From JBBRLG01 sp038231495 (GTDB taxonomy: Bacteria > Planctomycetota > Planctomycetia > Gemmatales > Gemmataceae): a stretch of DNA of 11,925 nt. Both the position numbers and the translations under genes were made by a program. The stretch spans positions 1 to 11,925 of the forward strand of contig JBBRLG010000201.1 of NCBI GenBank assembly GCA_038231495.1, written 5' to 3'. The notes beneath the pieces are model-generated. The model did not search any database. It was not told the origin of the DNA and worked only from the letters and a program-made list of their open reading frames with translations. Positions 9,001 through 11,925 of this stretch are shown in pieces (within the stretch, counting starts at the first letter, position 1; each line of letters opens with the position of its first letter).

Positions 9001-11659
9001 TTCCCGGCATCGACACCGGCGTCACCGTGTCGCGGTATTGCAGCGTCACGTCGTCGCCGGTGAACGAAGTCGGGTCCACGGGCCGGTCGAAGGTGACTCG
9101 GAACGCGGTGAACTGGCGCGTGTGGTCGGCGGTGTAGGTGTTGTTGTAGACGATCTTCTGCGGCAGCGTGCCCTGGGGCGTGATGAAGTCGGCGGTCACG
9201 GCGCCCATGTCGCCCTGGACGATGCGCGGCCCGGCGGCGATGGTGACGGTGGCGGTCAGCAGTTGCGCGGAGTTGTCGCGGAAGGGCAGGCCGTCCGTGT
9301 TCAGGTTGCTCGAAAAGATGGAGAAGACGTGGCCGCCGCTGACGGCCAGGCCTTGCGTGTTGCCGAAGCCCAGGGTGGTGGTGGTTGCGGTTTGGTTGCC
9401 GGGGATCGGCTCGATGACCACCGTCTGGTTCGTGGCCACGTCGATGGCAGTCTTGAGCGTATTGAGGTAGGTACTGGGGCTGAAGGTCTGGCCGCCGTCA
9501 ATGCTGCTGGTGATACTCGTGGCGACGCGCGCCAGGGAGGCGTCCAGGCGGGCGTCGTAGTAGGTCACGACGACGGTGCCGGTGGTCTGATCGACGGCGA
9601 CGGTGGGCATGAACTGGGGCCGCGTGCCCTCGGTGCCGTCGGTGCGCGTGTCGTCGTTGACCTTGACGGCCGCGTTCCAGGTTAGGCCGGCGTCGTCGGA
9701 GGTTATGAGGAAAACGTCGGTCGCGGAGCCGCCGCCGGCGGTGTAGGCGACGTAAAGGCGCCCCTGGTAGGGGCTGAACGAGCCGAGGGTATTGTCCAGT
9801 GCGACCGAGACGGCGGGAGAAATACCGCTCGGTCCCGAGGCGGCCGTGAGCAGCGGGTAGGGAGCAGCGAAGGCGATGGGTACGGTCTGCACAACCTGGC
9901 CGTTAACGTTCAGGAAGCGATTCGTGCCGAAGCCATTGGTGTCGATGTAGGAGCCGAAGTGCAAACCCCATTCGTTCAGCTGCTGCGGGGGCGGGTTGTT
10001 GACCCGGTCGTTGTACACGTCGCTCACGAGCAACGTCCAGGTGCCGTTGAGTTGCGCGGCCGTCAGCCCGTTGAAGGAGGACAGGTCCGGCTGGCCGTAA
10101 AGGGTTCCCTCCGGTACGAAATGGGCGGAGTACGGCTGGACGCCGACGGGAGTCTCGATGTTGCGGATGGCTTGTTGATCGAACACGGTATCGACCGGGG
10201 TCTTGATGGTGTTGCCGTTGGAGTCGAGGCCGGTAACGGTGCCGAGGTCCTGCACGTCGGTGAGGCCGAAGCCGGCGGCGTTGAACGGGTTGGTGAGGAC
10301 CGCGTTGAAGCCGTCCACGTGCTGGAACAGCAAGGGGATCGTGGTGCCGTCGGGCGCCTTCAGCCGGATGCGCAGTTCACTGTCGTGGGGGTGCGTGATG
10401 CTCAGGCTGACGGTCAGGTCGTTCAGCGTAAAATTCGGGTCGGTGATGTTGACGTTCACGGTCGCGGAAGCCACGCCCGGGGTGTCGGGAGCGCCGTTTA
10501 TGCCCTGGATGGCGTCGGGGAGGCGGATGAGTCTGCCGATCGCGTCGTAGGCACCGGCGACCGGGGCGGTCGCAACGCCGCCGTCCGGTCGGCTCTGGTT
10601 GATGAAGATCGTGGGAACGATGGTGTTATTAAGAATGATGGGCCGGCTATAGACGAACCCGAGCTGGCCGCCCCCCACGAGGGGAGTGGCCGGGGGGTTG
10701 GCCAACGGATCGACGGGCGTGCCCTGGGTGAAGATGATCTGCGGACTGGTGGCCGGCAACACGAATGAATCGGCTGAAACACCCGTCTCGGGGGTAAACG
10801 ACACGCCGCCATCCCCCGAAGCGGCCACCTCGACCCGGCTAATGAAGCCGCCGGGATTGGGGTTATTCGTGTAATTCACGTTCCACGCGACGTAGACCCC
10901 CTTGGGGATCATCTTGCCGACGTTGTACGGGTCGGGAATCATCGTCGCCAGCGTGTCGGTCTGCACGAGGCCGGTTGATGGGTCGATGAACGTTGCTAAG
11001 TTGTTATCGACCGCGATAACGGGGTTCACGGCCGGGTCCTGGCCGAACCACCGGTACAGCACCACCGAATTCTTGTTGGTGAGGGGGTTCACCACGATTT
11101 GGGGCGTGGTGAGCGTGGGGCCGAAGGCGTACTTGGTGACGACGAGGGCGCCACTGCTGTCGGTGGCGTTCTGTTCGGACTCGACGATGTAGAAATTCTC
11201 GGCCCGGTCGAACGCGACGCTCGCCGTCGTGCGGGCGAACAACGTCGGCAGGTTGGCCGGGTTGGTTTGGGGGTTCACCGCGGGATCGACGAGGTTGGCC
11301 GGCGTGGCGTACTGCTGCCAGGTCTGACCGCCGTCGCGGGTGAACAAACCGGTCAAGCCCGTGATGGCATTCGGGCCGGGCGCGTTGGTGCCCCGGCCGG
11401 CGATCACCACTATCTTGCGCGCGTCAATGGGATCGATGACGACTTGCGGGTCGATGCCCAAGCCGAGCGCGGTCGGGAAGGAAACGAGCGACGTGGGCAG
11501 GAGCGCCATCAGAGTCCGGTCTTCCAGCGCCTCCAGGTGCAAGGGCAACCCCGCGCACACGCTGAGGGAAACGGTACGCTTGTCGCTGCGCCGCGACCGG
11601 CCGGCCCGCGCGGATTTCCGGAGGGAATTCAACCAACCGAAGAATGAAGAGTGTGCCAA
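23..11659 (-). CDS. Giant multidomain extracellular/surface protein (propellers, P-like domains, Ig-like repeats, DUF4214)
   Basis: This is a 3878-residue protein, intact from a TTG start to a TAG stop. Seen: a basic leader with LEALEDRTLMA (42-52); eight Asp-box motifs of the S-x-D-x-G-x-T-W type (107, 281, 654, 719, 1611, 1682, 1805, 2410); three P-like domains (near 390-568, 980-1113, 1330-1468); three Ig-like domains with the VTFD/S-x-x-x-D-x-x-(S/T)FT signature (811-945, 1174-1310, 2499-2615); a cadherin-like module; six about 115-residue repeats; and eight DUF4214-like units at the C-terminus. It has no predicted membrane span, sortase signal or protease catalytic domain. Its only cysteine is residue 35. 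An in-frame TAG lies four codons before the TTG, so the start can only be this TTG, an ATT two codons earlier, or an internal codon; an internal start would cut into the leader. Known: such modules occur in exported planctomycete proteins. Inferred: a secreted or cell-surface scaffold, adhesin or glycan-binding protein. The specific role is unknown. Confidence 0.93.
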   Translation of the reverse strand: MAHSSFFGWLNSLRKSARAGRSRRSDKRTVSLSVCAGLPLHLEALEDRTLMALLPTSLVSFPTALGLGIDPQVVIDPIDARKIVVIAGRGTNAPGPNAITGLTGLFTRDGGQTWQQYATPANLVDPAVNPQTNPANLPTLFARTTASVAFDRAENFYIVESEQNATDSSGALVVTKYAFGPTLTTPQIVVNPLTNKNSVVLYRWFGQDPAVNPVIAVDNNLATFIDPSTGLVQTDTLATMIPDPYNVGKMIPKGVYVAWNVNYTNNPNPGGFISRVEVAASGDGGVSFTPETGVSADSFVLPATSPQIIFTQGTPVDPLANPPATPLVGGGQLGFVYSRPIILNNTIVPTIFINQSRPDGGVATAPVAGAYDAIGRLIRLPDAIQGINGAPDTPGVASATVNVNITDPNFTLNDLTVSLSITHPHDSELRIRLKAPDGTTIPLLFQHVDGFNAVLTNPFNAAGFGLTDVQDLGTVTGLDSNGNTIKTPVDTVFDQQAIRNIETPVGVQPYSAHFVPEGTLYGQPDLSSFNGLTAAQLNGTWTLLVSDVYNDRVNNPPPQQLNEWGLHFGSYIDTNGFGTNRFLNVNGQVVQTVPIAFAAPYPLLTAASGPSGISPAVSVALDNTLGSFSPYQGRLYVAYTAGGGSATDVFLITSDDAGLTWNAAVKVNDDTRTDGTEGTRPQFMPTVAVDQTTGTVVVTYYDARLDASLARVATSITSSIDGGQTFSPSTYLNTLKTAIDVATNQTVVIEPIPGNQTATTTTLGFGNTQGLAVSGGHVFSIFSSNLNTDGLPFRDNSAQLLTATVTIAAGPRIVQGDMGAVTADFITPQGTLPQKIVYNNTYTADHTRQFTAFRVTFDRPVDPTSFTGDDVTLQYRDTVTPVSMPGTLLTGAANFTITPIDLGANFGPGMLAGNNSATQFLVALKIPLSGVGTYSYSVGPLINDRIRTPITGTTGGTTATTFFSAAPNLRVPPSGTGGSGVPAQDTTSSTINVAGLVNQITKVVVNVSIPHTFSMDLVISLIAPDGTVVQLANNEGGGNANVYQNTTFDDAANNPINLASTPFTLVNPETPLRVLNGMLAGPGGVANGPWTLKVTDTSAQDIGTLKNWSLTISTGTPITITNPGNQMDQNTNGITAEAGPDPGTYDAFSVPRPLNGVPFQANYDQDTLPLIIPGPHVVLTSLPSTPVTFDAQGNPTVKVQTDNLVLNNSANAIDVTFDRVMDATTFTPAAILRMVGPIGAVSGPFSVTPLDAAGNLAPAATTARTFRIGFPTQVLNGSYAITVGPSAKDVLGHNVDTNLNAGLAVLRGTDPVTSTLVPIVAASGNVNLTLPPTGKPIESDIIVNDSFPLAYITVQVNINMGYDPDLSAVLVAPDGTRVRLFTNVGGFGLSGPVNFTNTTLDDAASAPVELAPAPLDGTFNPQESLLNALLNKQVSGKWKLLITNTTATPPSGFGPQTGTLLNWTLNFKKPVPGTGLGEAIADQFTPTFRIFNQDVSGAQSHNEWTPVGPASISSGLNAGPVTAIAVDPSDASGNTVYIASGGGGVWKTNNFLTTDPQGPSYIPLTDLGPIHSLNIGSIAVFARNNDPNQSIIFVGTGEGDRATPGVGFLRSTDGGKTWTILDSTGGNFDAAGNPLPINSLLRDHGFVGTSVFKVIVDPTAQVNGQVVVYAAVSGVNGGIWRSNDGGNTWKNIQAGDATDVALSAGSKGANGNLSVLFGAIRGSGVYYTTSAATTNNMSLRSGGAGVTNRFVEGSTQQIPVGNDTAAPGQGRIALAVPALTNNPARDAIYQGFVYALDSVGGLYLSKDFGLNWTPVHLPVLPPPVLPLVAIPTNNELLGDYSPLDNTKFGKANINMDLVIDPNNPNIVYIGGSIDTNPTGLIRVDTSALSDAYALSAYDNSNNDGGQQQFATVGDVTLFAPGGRYGILDLTKTPPTVRSAYFNLLRDPDHPFLIPSSFQFRNVSSFTNLGQDATWLDVDTQALLGGTAAKHSTGAHKAVALTDPLTGHTRFIFGDDNGVFSGVDLGNGKLDAGIGTMRSATGSRNGNLQIAQFYYGAAQPSVLAADLAGALFYGMGQDNGFPSSSNDILTTGNLNWNLNLKPNGSRPPILVTHGDGTGVAVDQTGGGTAYFYKWPFDGAEPLKSDFFLVQKAGGLEVSKITGLLQGSDNPGQDIGEWPLEAQTYGFLVNGNFTVNPIDPTAGVISSTNGTIFRTSGPSTGLLAINQRWFPIGNPADLDGSYAAALAFGAPNPSSLGNLDDFIYAGTTQGSVFVVFNGGGVGTAWTRINGTGAGALDGSAIQKIVTDPKHGSHDLYAVTLQGVYFMADSSAATPQWVNVTGNLFSPTFFRPVFGDVNNPAPALVSFSPSQPNAVLTSLVADWRFAIPDDPANPTGPTHPVLYVGSEGGVFRSIDKGATWNFFPHRIGDGSAFDATEEGGYLANTRITDLNLVLGNINPATGLPDQTTGLNVLAASTFGRGNFAIRLNNADVEQFNLNHISGPAVTALTNPAPSPVGIKSLQVTFSTAVDPVTFTPAKIIYLTDPTGKAIAVTSVTDVSTGTPKPHNLYEIDFPIQAAAGFYHISFGPRLSNFEGDLMNQNANNVNGENPGDIYTARFLYQPNGNAAPILPSNTATFPAINEDDATNQGTDLMTWVATLGITDSDPGAVQGLAISAVDNTKGTWQYSQNGGTTWVNITGVSPTRALLLEAVANNRLRFVPTGDFVGFSTFNFQAWDLTSGLNQPYGTDGGFADASQNGGTTAFSAITATATLQVRFVNDIPTFTKGPDQAPLENGGGQSVQTVTNWAKNISAGPPNEVTQRVQFIITGDDNPGLFSQTPQVSPTGTLTYQLNQYALGTANITLVLMDDGGTANGGIDTSTTASFKIVITPVNQAPSFSVGPDQTPLENGGGQAPFVVTPWATNVSPGPLGFPGETVTFIIKGNDNPTLFSATGAPAVSPNGTLTYQLAQYAVGTANIALVVMDDGGTANGGVDTSAAQTFKIVITPVNQPPTFTVGPDQTTLESKTPAAQTVFPWAKNISAGPPNEAGQKVHFVITGDDNPGLFSVLPAVANDGTLTYKAAVLNSGTATITVVAVDDGATGTPNGDNNTSAPQTFKINVTLVNQPPFFTGGPDETVLDNGGAEALQSFANWATNISPGVNQSNLKVHFNVTNDNNTLFATQPTISPTGTLTFLPAQYAIGSATVTAFIQNNGGTANGGVDTFGPRTFHINVTPVNQPPTFTVGPDQTVLEARNPSTQTVPNWAKNIAAGPANESSQQVHFVVTANSNPNLFSVQPTVGPTGTLTYQAAGLAVGTASITLTLVDDGATGTPNGDNNTSAPQTFKINVSLVNQPPSFTPGGNEVTTVYDPLQVLPGWAANISAGPPNQGGQTVSFIVSNDKPSLFLVQPNITPDGTLSFQPGATPGVANVTLFVKNTGGTSNGGQDTFGPYNFTITINPVVSVGSADGLWVSQAFRDLLGREARPSEVAYWTGQLESTLTRFVAAQQMTHSDEYLTDYITGLYKSYLNRALDTNGKFFYLGLFHRGFTAEQVKAQIFQSDEYVQKNGGNNFGFLTGVYHDALGVPLDDAGRNFWGTKLAKGESPNDVALEILRTPAAESRVVQAGYPLFLGRPADAGATFWTNAIIAGTPDQDFYSSLLASAEYGLKVTANNYDSQQDTRWLHQAFLDALGRPIDASGLGFYITQIRVGARRFDIAQSIVGSTEFRIKLIQGVATNYVGHPLDATGLNNFVLQLGQGVPVEEVKAQILQSDEYFTLQQKNGGGNLGYLVGVFNDVLGRNLDDASRVLYGTKLASGESRHDVALEVLKSPAGLGRVVQFAYPQFLVRPAADGDITFWTSMLQTSLTDLAFYAKLLGSHEYYVNA
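26..652 (-). repeat. DUF4214-like block 2, four units, protein C-terminus (residues 3670-3878)
   Basis: This is the second copy of the block: FLDALGRPIDASGLGFY...STEF (3681-3720), YVGHPLDATGLNNF...SDEY (3732-3768), FNDVLGRNLDDASRVLYGTKLASGESRHDVALEVL (3787-3821, again without SxEY), and YPQFLVRPAADGDITFW...SHEY (3835-3874). The chain stops four residues after this last SxEY, so the protein ends exactly at a unit boundary and carries no further anchor, autotransporter or sorting segment. Confidence 0.82.
653..1276 (-). repeat. DUF4214-like block 1, four units (residues 3462-3669)
   Basis: Helical units follow the DUF4214 pattern: a hydrophobic stretch, (L/V)GR/NRxxD, a W/F-containing helix, then S-x-E-Y. 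Units: FRDLLGREARPSEVAYW...SDEY (3470-3509), YKSYLNRALDTNG...SDEY (3518-3557), YHDALGVPLDDAGRNFW (3573-3589, without a final SxEY), and YPLFLGRPADAGATFW...SAEY (3621-3659). It is a tandem copy of the following block at a period of 211-215 residues. DUF4214 has no firmly known function to my knowledge; retention at the cell surface is a plausible inference. Confidence 0.82.
1295..3340 (-). repeat. Six tandem 110-116-residue beta-sandwich-like repeats (residues 2774-3455)
   Basis: The units start at VN(D/Q)xPxF and occupy 2999-3340, 2651-2998, 2306-2650, 1970-2305, 1625-1969 and 1295-1624 (residues 2774, 2888, 3004, 3119, 3231, 3346 onward). Each has GPDxxxLE near its start (GGNEVTTV in unit six), a WAxN(I/V)(S/A) segment, a central D/N-rich strand, a P-x-G-TL(T/S) turn and a final F-x-I-x(I/V)-x-P strand. 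Two subtypes occur. Type A (units 1, 2, 4, 6) has the loop GGT(A/S)NGGxDT. Type B (units 3, 5) has DDGATGTPNGDNNTSAPQTFKIN and no NGGG. The units resemble the Ig/cadherin-like arrays of bacterial adhesins and probably act as a stalk that projects the propellers from the cell. I do not recognise a specific named family. Confidence 0.85.
3341..3772 (-). other. Cadherin-like module (residues 2630-2773)
   Basis: The pattern INEDD...GITDSDPGAVQGLAISAVDNTKGTWQYSQNGGTTWVNI...RLRFVPTGDFVGFSTFNFQAWD...TATATLQVRFVNDIP is typical of a cadherin-like/VCBS-related repeat of bacterial surface proteins. It includes the TWQYSxxGGTTW strand (2680-2691) and an acidic DSDPG turn (2660-2664) that could bind calcium. 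It leads directly into the tandem repeat array, whose first unit starts with the same V-N-(D/Q)-x-P junction. Confidence 0.65.
3815..4165 (-). other. SbsA/Big_5-type Ig-like domain 3 (residues 2499-2615)
   Basis: The signature LQVTFSTAVDPVTFTPAKIIYL (2518-2539) is followed by FYHISFGPRLSNFEGDLMNQNANNVNGENPGDIYTARFLY (2578-2617). In this copy the N/Q-rich loop and last strand follow the core without interruption. It therefore serves as the internal reference for an unbroken domain against copies 1 and 2, each of which is followed by a P-like domain. Confidence 0.7.
4205..7162 (-). other. Large sortilin/GH74-like Asp-box propeller 2 (residues 1500-2485)
   Basis: The region opens with HNEWTPVGPASISSG (1501-1515) and VTAIAVDPSDASGNTVYIASGGGGVWKT (1521-1548). 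This is the usual first blade of Vps10/sortilin- and GH74-like BNR propellers. Asp boxes lie at 1611-1618 (STDGGKTW), 1682-1689 (SNDGGNTW), 1805-1812 (SKDFGLNW) and 2410-2417 (SIDKGATW). The last blade, YVGSEGGVFRS (2400-2410) with LAASTFGRGNFAI (2470-2482), matches the usual closing blade with its (Y/F)GRG motif. At nearly 1000 residues it could hold one very elaborated or two seven-bladed propellers. Hydrolase activity is not supported by any motif I can identify. Confidence 0.72.
7256..7672 (-). other. P-like domain 3 (residues about 1330-1468)
   Basis: Conserved elements are LAYITVQVNINMGYDPDLSAVLVAPDGT (1349-1376), FTNTTLDDAAS (1395-1405), and the closing pair SGKWKLLITN (1435-1444) and GTLLNWTLNF (1458-1467). 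It parallels copy 2 element by element. It directly precedes the second propeller. Confidence 0.78.
7730..8140 (-). other. SbsA/Big_5-type Ig-like domain 2 (residues 1174-1310)
   Basis: The start is GPHVVLTSLPSTPV, the signature is IDVTFDRVMDATTFTPAAILRM (1213-1234), and the end is YAITVGPSAKDVLGHNVDTN (1279-1298). It is laid out like domain 1 and is again followed directly by a P-like domain, so Ig-P forms a duplicated cassette with a period of about 350-363 residues. Confidence 0.65.
8321..8722 (-). other. P-like domain 2 (residues about 980-1113)
   Basis: This is the most canonical of the three copies. It contains ITKVVVNVSIPHTFSMDLVISLIAPDGT (1000-1027), the typical TTFDDAA stretch (1046-1052), and the closing pair GPWTLKVTDTSAQDIGTLKNWSLTIS (1088-1113). 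It is followed by an N/Q/D-rich loop (1121-1145) that looks like the displaced end of the preceding Ig-like domain. Confidence 0.82.
8825..9229 (-). other. SbsA/Big_5-type Ig-like domain 1 (residues 811-945)
   Basis: The domain opens with GPRIVQGDMGAVTADF, has the family signature FRVTFDRPVDPTSFT (853-867), and ends in the strand YSYSVGPLINDRIR (934-947). The expected continuation of such domains, a (D/N)QN-rich loop, is not found directly after this strand. A matching segment (NQMDQNTNGITAE, 1125-1137) appears only after P-like domain 2, which suggests that P domain 2 is nested here. Confidence 0.65.
9230..11503 (-). other. Asp-box beta-propeller 1, interrupted by a P-like domain (residues 53-810)
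   Basis: This sialidase/BNR-type propeller segment carries Asp boxes at 107-114 (TRDGGQTW), 281-288 (SGDGGVSF), 654-661 (SDDAGLTW) and 719-726 (SIDGGQTF). Blade-like strands such as VVIDPIDARKIVVIAG (about 73-88) and MPTVAVDQTTGTVVVTYYD (684-702) support the fold. A P-like domain (about 390-568) sits between the second and third Asp boxes, so the propeller either is split by an insertion or consists of two partial propellers. I do not recognise a sialidase active site (for example an FRIP motif), so a structural or binding role is more likely than catalysis. Confidence 0.65.
9956..10492 (-). other. P-like (proprotein convertase P) domain 1 (residues about 390-568)
   Basis: The conserved P-domain core is visible: paired strands TLNDLTVSLSITHPHDSELRIRL (411-433), the APDGT turn (435-439), the FNG element (529-531), and the closing strand pair LNGTWTLLVSDVYND (537-551) and LNEWGLHF (561-568). 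Compared with the other two copies it has a longer middle section: about 80 residues between APDGT and FNG, against about 40 in copy 2. No subtilisin or kexin peptidase domain precedes it, unlike the classical arrangement. It probably stabilises or binds, with no protease role. Confidence 0.75.
11504..11659 (-). other. N-terminal export leader with LEALEDR-type motif (residues 1-52)
   Basis: The first 28 residues are rich in Arg and Lys (R14, K15, R18, R21, R23, R24, K27, R28). A short, weakly hydrophobic stretch with the protein's only cysteine (C35) follows, and then LEALEDRTLMA at 42-52. From memory, this basic segment plus (V/L)EALEDR is a recurrent N-terminus of large exported proteins in Gemmataceae and resembles the LEPR-XLL-type leader. 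Its exact processing is not known to me. It lacks a long hydrophobic core, a clean lipobox (V rather than G/A/S precedes C35) and a Tat consensus. It is inferred to be an export or sorting signal, perhaps cleaved near residue 52. Confidence 0.7.
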
Positions 11660-11667
11660 GGTAATGA

Positions 11668-11673
11668 CTCTCT
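11668..11673 (-). promoter_or_regulatory. Putative ribosome-binding site for the TTG start
   Basis: On the minus strand AGAGAG precedes the TTG start by 8 bases, a suitable spacing for a weak Shine-Dalgarno sequence. The in-frame stop TAG (11672-11674) overlaps it, which limits the reading frame to at most four more codons upstream. Together with the leader sequence this favours TTG at 11659 as the start. Confidence 0.45.
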
Positions 11674-11690
11674 ATAAGTTGGGGGCACAG

Positions 11691-11710
11691 GAGAAACGCG
11701 ACCGTTTCTC
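11691..11710. promoter_or_regulatory. Perfect 8-bp inverted repeat upstream of the giant gene
   Basis: GAGAAACG (11691-11698) and CGTTTCTC (11703-11710) form a perfect dyad around a 4-base centre, starting 31 bases upstream of the start codon. It could be a repressor operator or, in the transcript, a leader hairpin. No T-tract follows it on the minus strand, so it is a poor intrinsic terminator. Its position is seen; its function is unknown. Confidence 0.4.
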
Positions 11711-11837
11711 TGGGGGATGCCTGCTCGGGGTAGGGAACTTCCGCACGCTTTTTCGGTGTCGATGTACTTACTATGACCGCGAAACCGGAATCGCTGGCAA
11801 AATCTTCCACGCGGGTTTTAGCTGGCTGATCCCGCTG

Positions 11838-11910
11838 TCGTGGCCGCTAGCGGCTCGCTTGCTGGCTGCGCCCGCGCAGACGCCAGCAAGCGAGCCGCTT
11901 GCGGCCACGG
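11838..11910. repeat. Long imperfect hairpin / REP-like intergenic palindrome
   Basis: Arms 11840-11866 and 11882-11908 are 27 bp each and complementary with a single mismatch. The stem extends by one more pair outward (11839/11909) and a G-T wobble (11838/11910). Inside the 15-base loop TGCG/CGCA (11867-11870, 11875-11878) can form a further small stem. The 12-base unit GCCGCTAGCGGC (11843-11854) recurs with variation at 11894-11905 and again at 11914-11925, running off the window. There is no adjacent T-tract on either side. It may be a repetitive extragenic palindrome or the end of a small mobile element. Confidence 0.6.
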
Positions 11911-11925
11911 GGGGCCGCTTGTGGC

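Larger units (their letters stand above)
11660..11925. other. Upstream non-coding region of the giant gene
   Basis: These 266 bases hold no gene I can support. They contain the ribosome-binding site, the 8-bp dyad and the REP-like hairpin. The middle part (about 11740-11835) is less G+C-rich than the gene, as expected for promoter DNA, but no convincing -35/-10 pair is present. A minus-strand frame starting at GTG 11808-11810 runs through this region into the gene in another frame and is regarded as chance. Confidence 0.5.

Noticed and set aside
5675..9685. Plus-strand open frame of 1336 codons
   Set aside because: Same register and same explanation as the 44-5413 frame. The frames at 9959-10768 and 11099-11647 are further pieces of this one antisense frame.
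7256..10492. P-like domains as evidence for a subtilisin/kexin-type protease
   Set aside because: No Asp/His/Ser catalytic motifs of subtilases are present anywhere in the protein. P-like domains also occur without proteases in exported bacterial proteins.
11504..11659. Tat signal or lipoprotein signal in the leader
   Set aside because: The RR at residues 23-24 lacks the F-L-K part of the Tat motif and a long hydrophobic core. C35 is preceded by V, which does not fit a lipobox.
11770..11800. Possible promoter on the minus strand (TTGCCA at 11795-11800, CATAGT at 11770-11775)
   Set aside because: The spacer is 19 bases, the -10 match is weak, and planctomycete promoters are poorly defined, so it is not distinguishable from chance.
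11424..11810. Minus-strand 128-codon frame starting at a GTG upstream of the giant gene
   Set aside because: Two thirds of it overlaps the giant gene's N-terminus in another frame, it lacks a clear ribosome-binding site, and its translation resembles no family I know.

Overview
The window is almost entirely one giant gene. A single uninterrupted reading frame on the minus strand (23-11659, 3878 codons) encodes a modular, probably extracellular or surface-attached protein. The only non-coding DNA is 22 bases after its stop codon and 266 bases upstream of its start.

The sequence points to a planctomycete, most likely of the Gemmata group. The reasons are the high G+C content with strong avoidance of A-ending codons, the very large all-beta protein, a basic N-terminal leader ending in the LEALEDRTLMA-type motif seen on many Gemmataceae exported proteins, and a C-terminus built from DUF4214-type units. 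This assignment rests on recognition from memory, not on a database search.

Domain order from the N-terminus: leader (residues 1-52); Asp-box (sialidase-like) beta-propeller (about 53-810) with a proprotein-convertase P-like domain inside it (about 390-568); an SbsA-type Ig-like domain (811-945); second P-like domain (980-1113); second Ig-like domain (1174-1310); third P-like domain (1330-1468); a large sortilin/GH74-like Asp-box propeller (1500-2485); third Ig-like domain (2499-2615); a cadherin-like module (2630-2773); six tandem repeats of 110-116 residues (2774-3455); and two copies of a four-unit DUF4214-like block (3462-3669 and 3670-3878), with which the protein ends. No protease, sortase signal, dockerin or transmembrane segment is visible. 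The architecture suits an adhesin, matrix or binding role, but no function can be assigned.

The upstream region holds a short purine-rich ribosome-binding site, a perfect 8-bp dyad within the probable leader, and at the window edge a long, nearly perfect hairpin with repeated 12-base palindromic units, resembling an intergenic REP-type element. Whatever gene lies beyond position 11925 is outside the window. Several very long plus-strand reading frames inside the gene (44-5413, 5675-9685 and others) are antisense artefacts of codon bias and are not annotated.
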